A DNA stretch of 56,483 bases from an uncultured Candidatus Saccharibacteria bacterium (GCA_947428935.1 CANENS010000001.1:93965-150447); one strand, 5' to 3'; numbered from the stretch's first letter, positions 16,184 through 25,722 are shown. Numbers and translations are program-made. Notes: generated from the letters alone by a model not told the origin.

Positions 16184-17335
16184 TTAGTTGAAATGGATGT
16201 AATGGTAGCTTGAGGCATTGACGTTATTGCGGGCGCCGAAATCTCCCCATTGTCGGCTGGCTGAGCTTGAAGGATTATTGTATTCTGTGAGGTTGATAGT
16301 GCCGTTCGAGTTGACGCTTTCGACCCAAACGACGTGGCCGTAGGCACCCGAAGTGCTGTAGCCGACCGTATGCGGCTCTGGGGTGCTATTGACAGTATAG
16401 CCGCGAGCAAGTGCGCTACGCCCCCAGTTACGGGCATCGCCCCAGGACGAAATCGTAATCCCCCAGCGCTCCTTAACTTTCCACCCAGCGTAGCTGGTGC
16501 ATTGACAGACGTATCCGCCGACTACGATATATTTAATATTGTCGGCCGGGCAGTTAGCAGCCCAAGGATAGGTATTATTTCCATTCCCCCTAGTTCCTCC
16601 GCTGTTATAACGTGCAATTTCAGCGGCGACTTCTTTTTGCATAGTTTCTCGGGCCGCTTCGGCGTCACGGGTGAAAGCTGCGGCATTGTCTCGATATTTA
16701 GAAATCAGGTCTTTTTGCTGATTACGCTTGTTGGTGATTTCGTTACGATTGAATTCGGCGTTCTCGATTAAGGCTTCGACGGTTAGTTTTTGCTGTTCGA
16801 GGTCGGCTTTGAGCACGCGAATAGCTTCGGCCGAAGCGGCGATTTGGGTCTTGGCAGTGTCTTGGCGAGATTGTTTTTCGGCAAAATCACCTAACGAATT
16901 ACTACTAGCGAGTAGTATGATAGTATCGGGCTCGGTCTCGAAATGGATGTTGACCAACAGTTTTGCTAGAGCGGCTTGTTGAAGGTTTAGTTTTTGCTCA
17001 TTTTCAGTGATTTTGCTGCCTAGGTCGGCAGCGGTAGCTTGATTGGCGGTAATTTCGGCTTCTAGTGAGCTAATTTCGGCTTCTAGGCGCTTGACTTCTC
17101 CTTCAAGCGTATCGGCGTTGGCGGAGGCTTCGGCCGCTTTGGCGGACGCGGCGTCAGCAGCATCGGCTGCTTCACGACAGGCCTGACTAACGCAGTTGGC
17201 TGGATAGGCTTTGGCGGTTTGGTTAGGCTGGATTGGATTTACCGCGATCAGGCTTAGCGTCACGATTGCAAGCATAGAGATGCGTAGATAAGCTACGATT
17301 TTCGGACGTTTAGAGCTAACTGTATTTTTAACCAT
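16184..17335 (-). CDS. Secreted coiled-coil CHAP peptidoglycan hydrolase (PcsB/CwlO-like architecture)
   Basis: 383 residues. Signal peptide at about 12-42; then a long Ala/Glu-rich coiled coil (about 50-245) and a C-terminal CHAP domain (about 265-383) with the catalytic cysteine in CQCTSYAGW, His in AYGHVVWVESV and NLTEYNNP. This is the arrangement of PcsB of streptococci, whose coiled coil is held by FtsX and whose CHAP domain cuts peptidoglycan at division. Here ftsE and ftsX lie directly upstream (40 bases), which supports the same role. It has its own promoter, TTTACA-17-TATATA, with no leader. Confidence 0.92.
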   Translation of the reverse strand: MVKNTVSSKRPKIVAYLRISMLAIVTLSLIAVNPIQPNQTAKAYPANCVSQACREAADAADAASAKAAEASANADTLEGEVKRLEAEISSLEAEITANQATAADLGSKITENEQKLNLQQAALAKLLVNIHFETEPDTIILLASSNSLGDFAEKQSRQDTAKTQIAASAEAIRVLKADLEQQKLTVEALIENAEFNRNEITNKRNQQKDLISKYRDNAAAFTRDAEAARETMQKEVAAEIARYNSGGTRGNGNNTYPWAANCPADNIKYIVVGGYVCQCTSYAGWKVKERWGITISSWGDARNWGRSALARGYTVNSTPEPHTVGYSTSGAYGHVVWVESVNSNGTINLTEYNNPSSSASRQWGDFGARNNVNASSYHYIHFN

Positions 17336-17341
17336 AATTAA

Positions 17342-17370
17342 TATATAACATGGTTGTCTTGAGATGTAAA
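17342..17370 (-). promoter_or_regulatory. Leaderless promoter of the CHAP hydrolase gene
   Basis: Minus strand: TTTACA (17365-17370), 17 bp, TATATA (17342-17347), then 6 bases to the ATG. It lies just after the ftsX stop... the gene can be transcribed apart from ftsEX. Confidence 0.65.
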
Positions 17371-17374
17371 GAAG

Positions 17375-18415
17375 TTAGTGCAGATATTTTTGCATAGCTA
17401 GGCGCGCAGAGATACTGCCGATCGCGATGCCGGCTCCGATTACGATTGCGTAGACCAAAACTAGCATGTTAGAGTTTAGAATCATAGAAACTGCCGAAAC
17501 ATCAATGCCGTATTCTTCGAGATGCGGCGCGATGAAGTCGAAAGCGAAATAGGCGATTGTGCTCGCTAAAATTCCGGAAATAATACCGCTAATTTCAGCC
17601 TCGATCAAGAATGGCCCTCGGATAAAACTGCCGTCTGCGCCGACCAATTTCATCATATAGATTTCTTCGCGTCGCGAAAAAATAGCCATGCGAATAGTAT
17701 TAAAAATAACCAAAATAGAAATTGCGAGGAAGATAGCACCAAGGATAAGGCCGCCATTTTTCGCAATGGTAGCCCAGGAATTAATGGTCTCGATTTCGGC
17801 CTGGTTGACGTTGTAAGTCGGCTCTTTTTCCAGATCGAGATGAGCTTGAAAAACTTCGTTAGTCTCCACGATTTGGCGGATACTATCTAGATTGTTGGGG
17901 TCGTTAACTTTAATGCGCATAGTTGATTGCATAGTATTAATCATAAGGTCCTGCATGGCTGGATCCTCAAGGGTCAACAGCAGGTCAGTGTTGTCGCCAT
18001 TCTCGCTGAGGAAATTTTGGTATTCGGTGAAAGAATCGGCCAACTCAATCGTTTTTATATTGGGGTCTTGCCGCATGGCGGTTGCCATTTCTTCCAAAAC
18101 TTCTTGCGAGGTTCCGGGTGCAAAAAAGATTGTGATATCGATTTTTTGACGCATTGCGTCAGCTGTGGCGCTTAAAATTAGGCTGGCAAAAACCGTCACC
18201 ATGAGAATGACGAGTGTGACTGTCATAACAAGCGTGGCAGCGATCGAAAGCCAGATGTTGCGGCGGAAACTAGCCGCACCATAACGCATGATGCGGCCCG
18301 CGTTGCGGATACGACTGGTGCTGCTATTGTGGACTAAGGTTTTGAGATTTGATTTGGTTTCTGCTCGCCTGGCTTTTTTGCCAGTTTTTTCGTCCTGGTG
18401 TTGCTCTGTGTTCAT
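17375..18415 (-). CDS. ftsX: Cell-division protein FtsX
   Basis: 346 residues, a permease-like partner of FtsE. The first 50 residues are basic and cytoplasmic; a first membrane helix follows at about 54-85 (NIWLSIAATLVMTVTLVILMVTVFASLIL), then a large outer loop (about 85-205, with EVLEEMATAMRQDPNIKTIE and the Met/Gln-rich lobe) and three more helices at about 215-240, 268-292 and 310-338. ATP cycling by FtsE moves the outer loop, which switches on a peptidoglycan hydrolase. It starts 9 bases after ftsE stops, so the two are translated together. Confidence 0.93.
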   Translation of the reverse strand: MNTEQHQDEKTGKKARRAETKSNLKTLVHNSSTSRIRNAGRIMRYGAASFRRNIWLSIAATLVMTVTLVILMVTVFASLILSATADAMRQKIDITIFFAPGTSQEVLEEMATAMRQDPNIKTIELADSFTEYQNFLSENGDNTDLLLTLEDPAMQDLMINTMQSTMRIKVNDPNNLDSIRQIVETNEVFQAHLDLEKEPTYNVNQAEIETINSWATIAKNGGLILGAIFLAISILVIFNTIRMAIFSRREEIYMMKLVGADGSFIRGPFLIEAEISGIISGILASTIAYFAFDFIAPHLEEYGIDVSAVSMILNSNMLVLVYAIVIGAGIAIGSISARLAMQKYLH

Positions 18416-18424
18416 AGTTTTTCT

Positions 18425-19714
18425 CTATATCACTCTCTTTCCGACCTTTTTACGCGTGAGATGGGGTTGGGAAGTTTGCCTGGTTAGGCTGCTCGGTGCA
18501 GGGCGTAGTTGTACAGTTTGGCCGAGGGTGAGATTGCTTAATTTAGGGGCTGTTCGCAGGGGTTGGCTGGCGGTGTACCATTGATTGGCCGAATCTCGCG
18601 GTGGTTGAGCAGGAGTGGCCGTGCGTGATAAGCTGGTGCTTAGTGGTGAAAGAGGAGCTTTTTCCGGTATCTCGTGCCGTGTTGAAGGTAGATCTTTTAG
18701 TACGTTGGTTTTGAGGCGATGAGAAGGTGCGAGCTTAGTGTTAGCTAGTTCAACTTTTGTTTTCGCCACATTTGTCGTAGCAGGCTTTTGGACGAGAGCA
18801 GCGCCAGGAGCACGAATCGCGCGGATCTTCGGCACCGTGCGGGGGCGTTCGGGGGCGGTAGCGTGCAGTGGTCGATGTTCGACTGGCGGTAATTTTTCAC
18901 GCAGTTTGGCAAGGCGTCCGGCTCGGGGGCTTAAGGCTGGTCTACTGACTTCGTTATGTTTTGGCTTGCTTTCGTCAGCTTCTTGACTACGAATATGTTG
19001 CCGAGAAGATTCTTCTTTTGGCGCCGCTTCCAGGCGATAAATGCCATGGTTTTTCTGATCATTGACGATTTTGCCGGCTTGCAGGGTAATAACGCGCTTA
19101 CTAAGATTATTGACAATCGTCTCGTCATGCGTCGTAACAAGGACGGTAGTACCGAAATCATTGATTTTCTGCAGTAGTTCGATGATTTCCTGTCGAGTGA
19201 GCTTATCTAAATTACCGGTTGGCTCGTCGGCAATCAGAATTTTAGGTTGGCGCGCAACCGAGCGAGCAATACTGACGCGCTGCTGCTCTCCTCCGGACAA
19301 GTGAGCCGGAAATTTGTGTGCTTTATCGCCTAGTCCAACTAGATCAAGAACTCGCGGTACGGTTTCGATGATTTCGGAATTGCTCATACCGGCGATTTCT
19401 AGAGCGAAGGCTACGTTCTCAAAAACGGTGCGGGTAGGCAGCAGTTTGTAATCCTGAAAAACTACTCCTAGACGGCGGCGATAGTGCGGAATGTGGCGTT
19501 TCTTCACGAAAGCTAAATCGATCCCGCCGATCACGATTCGTCCAGAATCGGGGCGTTCTTCTTTGGTGATCATTTTAATTAAGGTTGACTTCCCGGCACC
19601 GGATTTACCGACTAAGAAGACGAATTCGTGCGGCTCGATATGTAGCGACACTTCATTTAGCGCCGGTTCCTCGTCGCCTGGATATAATTTAGTCACACTA
19701 TCGAGTAGAATCAT
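18425..19714 (-). CDS. ftsE: Cell-division ATPase FtsE with a long basic C-terminal tail
   Basis: 429 residues; normal FtsE has about 225. The ABC ATPase core is complete: Walker A GKSGAGKST, Q-loop VVFQDYKLLP, signature LSGGEQQR, Walker B ILIADEPTGNLD and switch His in TTHDE. From about residue 230 to the end a Pro/Ser/Thr/Lys-rich, apparently disordered tail of about 200 residues is added, with no known domain. It may tether other division proteins. The promoter is TTGTTT-17-TATGAT ending 8 bases before the ATG. First gene of the ftsE-ftsX-CHAP-ctpA group. Confidence 0.94.
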   Translation of the reverse strand: MILLDSVTKLYPGDEEPALNEVSLHIEPHEFVFLVGKSGAGKSTLIKMITKEERPDSGRIVIGGIDLAFVKKRHIPHYRRRLGVVFQDYKLLPTRTVFENVAFALEIAGMSNSEIIETVPRVLDLVGLGDKAHKFPAHLSGGEQQRVSIARSVARQPKILIADEPTGNLDKLTRQEIIELLQKINDFGTTVLVTTHDETIVNNLSKRVITLQAGKIVNDQKNHGIYRLEAAPKEESSRQHIRSQEADESKPKHNEVSRPALSPRAGRLAKLREKLPPVEHRPLHATAPERPRTVPKIRAIRAPGAALVQKPATTNVAKTKVELANTKLAPSHRLKTNVLKDLPSTRHEIPEKAPLSPLSTSLSRTATPAQPPRDSANQWYTASQPLRTAPKLSNLTLGQTVQLRPAPSSLTRQTSQPHLTRKKVGKRVI

Positions 19715-19722
19715 ATGATTTC

Positions 19723-19751
19723 ATCATAACATAAGCTCAAAATATAAACAA
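19723..19751 (-). promoter_or_regulatory. ftsE promoter
   Basis: Minus strand: TTGTTT (19746-19751), 17 bp, TATGAT (19723-19728). Start site predicted 1-2 bases before the ATG. Confidence 0.65.
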
Positions 19752-19800
19752 GCGCTTTTGAGGGGAGTTTGTTGTGTAATCATTGTTTTGCCTTAATAGC

Positions 19801-19816
19801 TACTATAATTATAGTA
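19801..19816. repeat. Perfect 16-bp palindrome
   Basis: TACTATAATTATAGTA is its own reverse complement. It lies in the 220-bp gap between the secreted-protein gene and ftsE and could be a dimeric regulator site. Confidence 0.5.
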
Positions 19817-19937
19817 TCGAATCACACCTGCAGAGTCCGGATTATGCAACAAAGCTTTTTGAGGGGCTGTTGGCAAAATAGCAAAAATATGAAAAAGCAT
19901 GGTATTCAGCGACACCCTGCAGCATTTTACTTATTAC

Positions 19938-20564
19938 TTATTGAACAGTAAATAACCCTAGTTCCTCAAGGTGCCGACGGCAACCTTCGCATGGTCCTAT
20001 AGGCTCATCGGATTCTTCCAACGGCCTTGGTGGCTCTGACTTCTTTAGCTCTGGTTCTTCTGGCGGCTCTGGCTCAAGTATTTTATCATATTCAAATATC
20101 ACTACGACGGTACTTTTGCCTTTCGGCAGTTGAAGATCCGTTTCTCCGTCTATGGCCAAAACAGCCTGCTCCTGAGTCAAACTCCTACCATTGATGGCAA
20201 TGCACATACCGTTGTTGAGCTGGCATCCGTTTGTATTCTTGAGCATTTTGACTTTATGCACAGATCGCGCAGAGTACCCCTTTTCCTTAACGGTCAGGCT
20301 CAAGCTTTGGCTTGATCCCTTCAAAATATATCCGGGTACTTTCAGCCGCATAGTAGCCCGCCTAGTCGTCTTTACGGAGATTTTTAGACGAAGTTGGTGC
20401 CCGCTGATCACTGGTATGTTGCTATATTGCTTACCGGTTGTCAGATCGGTTACACGCGCTATGACTTTTACGCTACTAGTAGCGGCCTCGGCCATAGTGC
20501 TACACCCGAATACGAGCGTTAGTACTGTCAATAAAGTAACAATTTTTTTAGCATTTTTTCTCAT
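19938..20564 (-). CDS. Lineage-specific exported protein, probable lipoprotein
   Basis: 208 residues from the ATG at 20564 (MRKNAKKIVTLLTVLTLVFGCSTM), set by an AAAGGGGG site; a longer frame to 20591 has no support. The hydrophobic segment ends in LVFGC, a possible lipobox, though cleavage at AEA further on would also fit. The mature part (about 30-160) is strand-rich, like an Ig-like or adhesin domain, with one cysteine pair (CQLNNGMC). Then comes a Pro/Glu-rich stalk (EPEPPEEPELKKSEPPRP) and a final CEGC. The C-terminal CxxC outside the membrane is unusual. The upstream region resembles those of the other orphan units (AAATTGGACAAAATT, GTACAAAG). Confidence 0.65.
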   Translation of the reverse strand: MRKNAKKIVTLLTVLTLVFGCSTMAEAATSSVKVIARVTDLTTGKQYSNIPVISGHQLRLKISVKTTRRATMRLKVPGYILKGSSQSLSLTVKEKGYSARSVHKVKMLKNTNGCQLNNGMCIAINGRSLTQEQAVLAIDGETDLQLPKGKSTVVVIFEYDKILEPEPPEEPELKKSEPPRPLEESDEPIGPCEGCRRHLEELGLFTVQ

Positions 20565-20757
20565 GCTAATCCCCCTTTCTAAAAAGGACAAAACAGGTGT
20601 AGTAGTTTCCTTTTATATTGTACTATATTTTTCCTAAAAAAGCGACACTTTGTACGCGAATTTTGTCCAATTTCTCTCATTCCCTACAGTATTTTTACTC
20701 GAGGAGAATAATTGTATAATAAACTCGCTGTTTGGTGAGAGTTGATGATCTTTGCGC

Positions 20758-21834
20758 CTAAGTGTCAAGATAGGCATCGATAAAATCTTCGATTTTGCCG
20801 TCCAGAACTGCTTCTGGATCTTTGTTCTCGTGCTTAGTGCGGGTGTCCTTGACTAGTTTATAGGGATGCAAGATATAATTGCGAATTTGCTGTCCCCATT
20901 TAGCTGATTCGCCGGCGCGTAATTTATCAATACTTTCGGCGTGCTGCTCCTGTTGCATTTGGATCAATTTTCCGCGTAGAATTTCCATAGCTTTAGCTTT
21001 GTTTTGAAGCTGTGAACGCTCATTTTGGATCGCGACAACAGTGTTGGTGGGCAGGTGAGTGATGCGGACGGCTGAATTAGTAGTGTTGACGGATTGTCCA
21101 CCATGCCCGCCAGAATGGTAAACGTCGATACGTAGGTCTTTTTCGTTGATTTGCAAATCAGAATCATTATCGATTAATGGCAAAATTTCCACCAACGCAA
21201 AGGAGGTCTGTCGTAGATTATCGGCATTAAACGGCGAAAGGCGCACTAGGCGATGTACGCCATGTTCGCTTTTGAGCATTCCGTAGACATTATGGCCTTG
21301 GATTTCGTAAACGGCCGTTTTGATGCCGGCTTCTTCTCCGCTGATGCGTTCGAGGCAGGTAGCTTTCCAACCTTGATTTTCGGCGAAACGCAGATACATC
21401 CGTTCGAGCATACCGGCCCAATCCATGGCTTCGGTGCCGCCGACGCCAGAGGTGATGCGTAAGATCGCGTTTTCTGAGTCGTATTTGCCGGTAAAACGGA
21501 GGGATTTTTTGAGCTTTGTGAGCTGATCGGTTAAGAGTGTAATTTGTTGTTCAAGTTCTTGGTTAAGATCTGCGTCATCAAGCATAATCAGTTCGTCTAG
21601 ATCTTCGAGTTGGGTCTTGAGTAAGCGCCAGGGCGCCACAGTCTCGCTAAGGCGAGCCAATTTGAGATTTTGATTTTTAGCATGCTCGGGGTTGAGCCAG
21701 ATCTCGGGTTCAGCGATTTCGCGTTCTAGCTTGGTTAATTCCTCAATCTTGGTATCGAGTTGGAGCTTTTGCCAGGCTTGGTCGAGCTCGGCGCGTAAAT
21801 TTTGTAATTGCTTGAGAAAAACGCTTTTGGCCAT
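20758..21834 (-). CDS. prfB: Peptide chain release factor 2
   Basis: 358 residues. It ends translation at UGA and UAA. The stop-codon recognition loop reads RLVRLSPFNADNLRQTS and the catalytic GGQ lies in YHSGGHGGQSVNTTNSAVR. Unlike many bacterial RF2 genes there is no in-frame UGA with a frameshift site near codon 25, so the usual self-regulation is absent. It starts two bases after the murD stop, indicating one operon. Its presence agrees with UGA being a real stop here, unlike in the SR1/Gracilibacteria group. Confidence 0.97.
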   Translation of the reverse strand: MAKSVFLKQLQNLRAELDQAWQKLQLDTKIEELTKLEREIAEPEIWLNPEHAKNQNLKLARLSETVAPWRLLKTQLEDLDELIMLDDADLNQELEQQITLLTDQLTKLKKSLRFTGKYDSENAILRITSGVGGTEAMDWAGMLERMYLRFAENQGWKATCLERISGEEAGIKTAVYEIQGHNVYGMLKSEHGVHRLVRLSPFNADNLRQTSFALVEILPLIDNDSDLQINEKDLRIDVYHSGGHGGQSVNTTNSAVRITHLPTNTVVAIQNERSQLQNKAKAMEILRGKLIQMQQEQHAESIDKLRAGESAKWGQQIRNYILHPYKLVKDTRTKHENKDPEAVLDGKIEDFIDAYLDT

Positions 21835-21835
21835 C

Positions 21836-23116
21836 CTAGTTTAACTGATTGATTAAATCTTGAAATCTCGTGCCGCGGTCATAGACATTTTCAAACATAT
21901 CAAAACTAGCAGCAGCTGGTGACATGAGCACGGAGACGGTGTGACCGGAGTCTTTGGCCAATTCTTCAGCGATATTTTGAGCTTTTTTGACGGCTGTGGC
22001 TAGATCGGCTACTAGTTCTTTCGGTTTTTTGACGATTTTTTTATTCAGTTCGGCTCCGCTTTCTCCGATTAGAATTATGTGCTCAATATTTTTTTGATTG
22101 TCGAGCAGCTCGGCTAATTTCGGTAGTTCTTTGCCTTGAGTCTTGTCGCGACCGCCAACGATGATTACGATTGGTTCGTCTTCTCGAAAAGCCTCTAGTG
22201 CTACCGTAGTCGAAGCGAGAGTGGTGGCGAAATTGTCGTCATAATATTCGACGTTATTAAGTTGACGCAGATATTGAAGACGGTGCGGCAAGCCCTTGAA
22301 GTTGTGCAATATATTTTTAATAATATCAATATTATTTTTTAATAGCTGATTGAGTTGCTCTTTGCGGGCGGCTGCTACGGTTAAAAGTGCCGCTTCAGCG
22401 TTTTCGCGATTATGCTCCCCGCGGATCGCGAGCGCATCAAGGGCTGATTTTAGCATAGGATTTTGATCCACGATCGGATAGGCGATTTTCTTACCCATAG
22501 ATTGTATAGCGATTGATTTCGAAACTGAATTGCTTTGACAGTATATACAGCTATCTTCCGCTTTCTGATATTTTGTGATGTTGGCCTTGGCATCGGTATA
22601 ATCATCAAAGCTATGATGAATGTTGAGGTGGTCGGGTTCAACCTTGAGCACGACGGCGATTTGAGGTGATTGCTGTAGATCCCAGAGCTGGAAGCTGCTC
22701 ATTTCATAAACCACGATGTCTTTGGGCTCAATTCTCTCTAGTTTGTCGAGCGCCGGAGTGCCGATGTTCCCGACTAGCCAAGTTTTTTGTCCCAAGGCGG
22801 TCAAAAGTTCGGTGATTAGCATGCAAGTGGTCCCCTTCCCTTTTGTGCCAGTCACGCCAATGATCGGGCATGGACAATGCTGAAAAAAATATTGAGTAAC
22901 GCTACTCCAGTTTGGTGCCGGTAATTGGTGTGGGAGCTCTGCTAGCCACGGTTGTACTGATGGACTGCGTAAAACTAGATCATATTCGTTATAATTACGC
23001 TTTTCTAGTTCTGGACGTTCGAAATGGTCGAGAATTTCTACTTTAGCATTTTGTTTTTCAAAAAAACGCTTAGCACTTTGCCCTTCTTTACCATAGCCTA
23101 AAAGTAAAACTTTCAT
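21836..23116 (-). CDS. murD: UDP-N-acetylmuramoyl-L-alanine:D-glutamate ligase
   Basis: 426 residues. It adds D-glutamate to the peptidoglycan precursor in the cytoplasm. N-terminal nucleotide-binding domain (KVLLLGYGKEGQSAKRF), ATP-binding P-loop GVTGTKGKGTTCML (about 94-107), central His motif VEPDHLNIHHSFDDY, and C-terminal domain with LPHRLQYL, YYDDNFATT and IIVGGRDKTQG. A GAGG site precedes the ATG and a TATAAT box lies about 25 bases upstream. First gene of murD-prfB. Confidence 0.95.
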   Translation of the reverse strand: MKVLLLGYGKEGQSAKRFFEKQNAKVEILDHFERPELEKRNYNEYDLVLRSPSVQPWLAELPHQLPAPNWSSVTQYFFQHCPCPIIGVTGTKGKGTTCMLITELLTALGQKTWLVGNIGTPALDKLERIEPKDIVVYEMSSFQLWDLQQSPQIAVVLKVEPDHLNIHHSFDDYTDAKANITKYQKAEDSCIYCQSNSVSKSIAIQSMGKKIAYPIVDQNPMLKSALDALAIRGEHNRENAEAALLTVAAARKEQLNQLLKNNIDIIKNILHNFKGLPHRLQYLRQLNNVEYYDDNFATTLASTTVALEAFREDEPIVIIVGGRDKTQGKELPKLAELLDNQKNIEHIILIGESGAELNKKIVKKPKELVADLATAVKKAQNIAEELAKDSGHTVSVLMSPAAASFDMFENVYDRGTRFQDLINQLN

Positions 23117-23275
23117 TTTTCCTCACTATCTTAGATTCCATTATAGCATGTTTTCCCTGAAAGTTGGGGAAATGGTCTGTTTTTATGGCTAGAGCTTTGT
23201 ATCTACTTCTTTGTTCTGGGTTTTCTCTTAGGAAAATCTAGAAAAGCTGTTGCTACTAACATAATTTCATAAAAA

Positions 23276-23509
23276 ATGCAACGAAGGATGTTGACTACAG
23301 TCACTTCTGCGGTTCGCAGCGGGCGCATCAGTATTGATATCGGGAAATTAAGAAGCTCTGGCTTCTACGGTTTCGAATGGTCATTACGCGCTTACTCTGA
23401 GGCTCGTGCCGCATTCGGCCTCTACTTTAATGTATCTGGTGTTAACTCGTCCGACGGCAACAACCGTTGGTATGGCCACCCCCTCCGCTGCCTAGCTAGA
23501 CAGCAATAA
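23276..23509 (+). pseudogene. Promoterless C-terminal cassette A of a FISUMP/DUF1566-like domain
   Basis: 77 residues if started at the first ATG. From VRSG (about residue 14) on, it matches the C-terminal repeat of FISUMP-like surface proteins: RSG, then an LRSSGFYGFEWSLRAYS segment, LYFNVSGV, and NNRWYGHPLRC near the end. The rest of the domain and any signal peptide are missing, and no ribosome site is seen. An upstream block (TTTTCT, GGAAAATCTAGAAAA, 23220-23249) and a downstream block (TAGACAG.AATAATGTA) are shared with cassette C. I read it as a silent gene fragment, not a working gene. Confidence 0.6.
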
Positions 23510-23589
23510 TGTACGTAAAAAAAGCATAGACTATTTGTTTGAAAATTCGATAGAAAAGGTAACGGAAGTATCTGAGACGTTTATACTTA

Positions 23590-23781
23590 TTATTGATAGC
23601 AGCGGAGGGGGAAGGCGTACCAGCGATAGTAGTTGCTGGACGGGTCGACGCCAGACGCATTGAAGGCGAGGTAGAATGCATAACGAGGATCAGAAGAATT
23701 GGCCCGCGTAGACCATCCGTAACCGTAGATGCCAGAGCTCCTCAAACGACCGTTATTGATATCGGCGTACCCGCTGCGAAC
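23590..23781 (-). pseudogene. Promoterless C-terminal cassette B of a FISUMP/DUF1566-like domain
   Basis: 64 intact codons from GTTCGCAGCGGG to a TAA stop. The translation has VRSGYADINNG, LRSSGIYGYGWSTR, FYLAFNASGVDPSS and YRWYAFPLRC and ends two residues later. In-frame stop TAA lies just upstream and there is no start codon, so it cannot be made alone. It faces cassette A tail to tail, 80 bases apart, forming imperfect inverted repeats of about 180 bp. Confidence 0.6.
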
Positions 23782-24412
23782 AAAAACAATAGGATATATT
23801 TAATGTTGGCTTGTTAAATTTAATGAAATAATTTGACCAGAAAAGCTATTTCATTACGGTTATGTTTTTTAAAACTTTGCCTGAGCGTTTTAGAGGTATC
23901 TAGGAGAAGCCAAAGTTAAAAAACGATGTTTTGTACCAAAATAAGCGCAGAAGGGTCTTAGAGAGGCTCTAAATAACCTTTTATTTTGCCGTTAATGCTT
24001 GTTTTAGGGCCGAATAAGCCCATTTTAAAGTCCTTCCGCGGTATGACCAAGCCTTTTTGAAAAAGGCCTCCTAGAGGTTTTCTAAAGCCTCATTAAACTT
24101 GCTCTGTGGCTTGCCAGTATCGCTATGGAGCATATGGTTGTAAAAAGCTGGGTCATGTGGCGCCTTGTGATCAGAATGACCAGCTGGTGCCTTAGACGGC
24201 GTCAAAAGGGGTAAAAACGTCGATTTTTTGAGGAAAGAAGTGGCTTTGAGAGTGTTTTCCACGCTAACAGAGGCGACATCTTGTCAAAAAATGTTAAAAA
24301 GCCGTTTAATTGTGTCCGAAATTGACTAAAGAATAGGCAAGATCCCCTGTATGGCATTAGGGTTTTAAGGTTATAAAATTCGCTTAATTGAAGTTTTTAG
24401 AAAAATGCAAAA

Positions 24413-25675
24413 TTAGGGTTTTGGCTCTTCCTGGGCTAAAGTAATAGAGGACGCATCAAGATCGAGGGCATTGGCCAAGTCATTAATAATTGCCTTTTCG
24501 ATTGAGCTAACTGCGACAAAAGCCTTGAACGGACTACTGAGAAATTCGCGGGCGAGGGCAACCATGGTTTCTTTGTTGATGCGGCGGATGAAGGTAGGCA
24601 TGCGATCGTATTTTTCTAGAGTACCGTTCGTAAAATAGCCATCAGCGTAATAGTCAGAAATTTGGTTGACGGTTTGGGCTCCCATTTGGTAACGGCCGGT
24701 AGCGTAGGATTTAGCGGCTTCGATATCTTCCTCGTGGAGGTTGCCGTCGAGGATTTTTTTGAGCTCGCTAGAAATTAACTCAAAAAGTTTATGCGAATTC
24801 TCAAGATTAACTTCGCCGTCGAAATCCCAGGAGGCATTATGCCAGCCGTTGCTAAGATAACTATTCATGCTGTAAACCAGGCCGTTTTTGCGCGCTTGAC
24901 CGAGGATACGACTATTCATGGTGCCGTTTAGAATGTGGTTAAGACAGTTCATAGCGTAAACTTCGGGCGGTTGCAATTTACGATCGATCACCCAAGTAAA
25001 GGCGAAAGTGATATTGGTTGCATCTTTGCGTCGGATTAGCACTGGCGGCGAAGCTTGGAGCTTGTCTTCGGGAATTTCAAAGCGTTTGCCGGGCTTCAGA
25101 TCCCAGGCGTTGAGCATTTTGATGATTTCGCGTTTACGGTGGCGTAGATTACCAGAAATAATGAAGCGTAAATTATGAGCAGTATGTGTGCGGCGATAAT
25201 GTTCGCGGATATCTTTGAGTTCGATATTGCTAATGGTGCGCAGCCGCTCTTGGATATCGGGAACATTTTCACCTACTAGCTGCTGCAATCTCGGCCAAAG
25301 CAGGCGATTGTAATCGTTGAGGTAGCTGGTCAGCTCGGCGCGCACATTCCCTTTTTCGCTTTTGAGCTCAGCTTCGTTGAAACGGGGTTGTGCGATGGCG
25401 ACTTGCTGTAGCTCAAGGATGCGCTGCCATTCAAAATCGGCGCATTCACTTTCGTAACAAACCGAAAAATCGGAAGTCCAAGCGTTGTGATAAGCACCAT
25501 TTTTGGTGAAATCGGCTTCAAATTCTTGCTCGTTGGGAAATCTAGCATTGGCGCCGAAGGCAAGATGCTCGACGATATGGGCAATTTCATAAACCTCAGG
25601 CTTTTTAGCGTAACGCATACCGGCGCGAAATTGAAATTTCGCATTCATAACACTAGCGTTCGGAACGTCGATCAA
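24413..25675 (-). CDS. M16-family zinc peptidase-like protein
   Basis: 420 residues from the TTG at 25675, but the true protein probably starts earlier. The metal motif HIVEH (HxxEH; about residues 33-37) and the downstream Glu in LKSEKGNVRAEL fit an active M16 (pitrilysin/processing-peptidase) fold; the second, inactive half follows with AMNCLNHILNGTMNSRI. It may degrade peptides in the cytoplasm. Upstream of the TTG the frame stays open with KHSAEELVLASGAKGLLIDVPNA, typical of M16 N-termini, back to an ATA at 25726 that overlaps the secA stop and has AAAGGA 8 bases before it. Coupled to secA. Confidence 0.82.
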   Translation of the reverse strand: MIDVPNASVMNAKFQFRAGMRYAKKPEVYEIAHIVEHLAFGANARFPNEQEFEADFTKNGAYHNAWTSDFSVCYESECADFEWQRILELQQVAIAQPRFNEAELKSEKGNVRAELTSYLNDYNRLLWPRLQQLVGENVPDIQERLRTISNIELKDIREHYRRTHTAHNLRFIISGNLRHRKREIIKMLNAWDLKPGKRFEIPEDKLQASPPVLIRRKDATNITFAFTWVIDRKLQPPEVYAMNCLNHILNGTMNSRILGQARKNGLVYSMNSYLSNGWHNASWDFDGEVNLENSHKLFELISSELKKILDGNLHEEDIEAAKSYATGRYQMGAQTVNQISDYYADGYFTNGTLEKYDRMPTFIRRINKETMVALAREFLSSPFKAFVAVSSIEKAIINDLANALDLDASSITLAQEEPKP

Positions 25676-25722
25676 GAGTCCTTTGGCGCCAGAAGCTAAG
25701 ACGAGTTCTTCGGCGGAGTGTT

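Larger units (their letters stand above)
23117..24412. other. Gene-poor region with two convergent FISUMP-type cassettes
   Basis: Apart from the two cassettes at 23276-23509 and 23590-23781 I find no supported gene. The part from 23820 to 24412 has several short hairpins (for example AAGCCTTTTTGAAAAAGGCC near 24044) and one small minus-strand frame (24071-24262) without homology or ribosome site. Confidence 0.5.

Noticed and set aside
24071-24262. Minus-strand frame of 63 codons between the cassettes and the M16 gene
   Set aside because: No ribosome site, no promoter and no recognisable domain; it lies in a region of short hairpins and looks non-coding.
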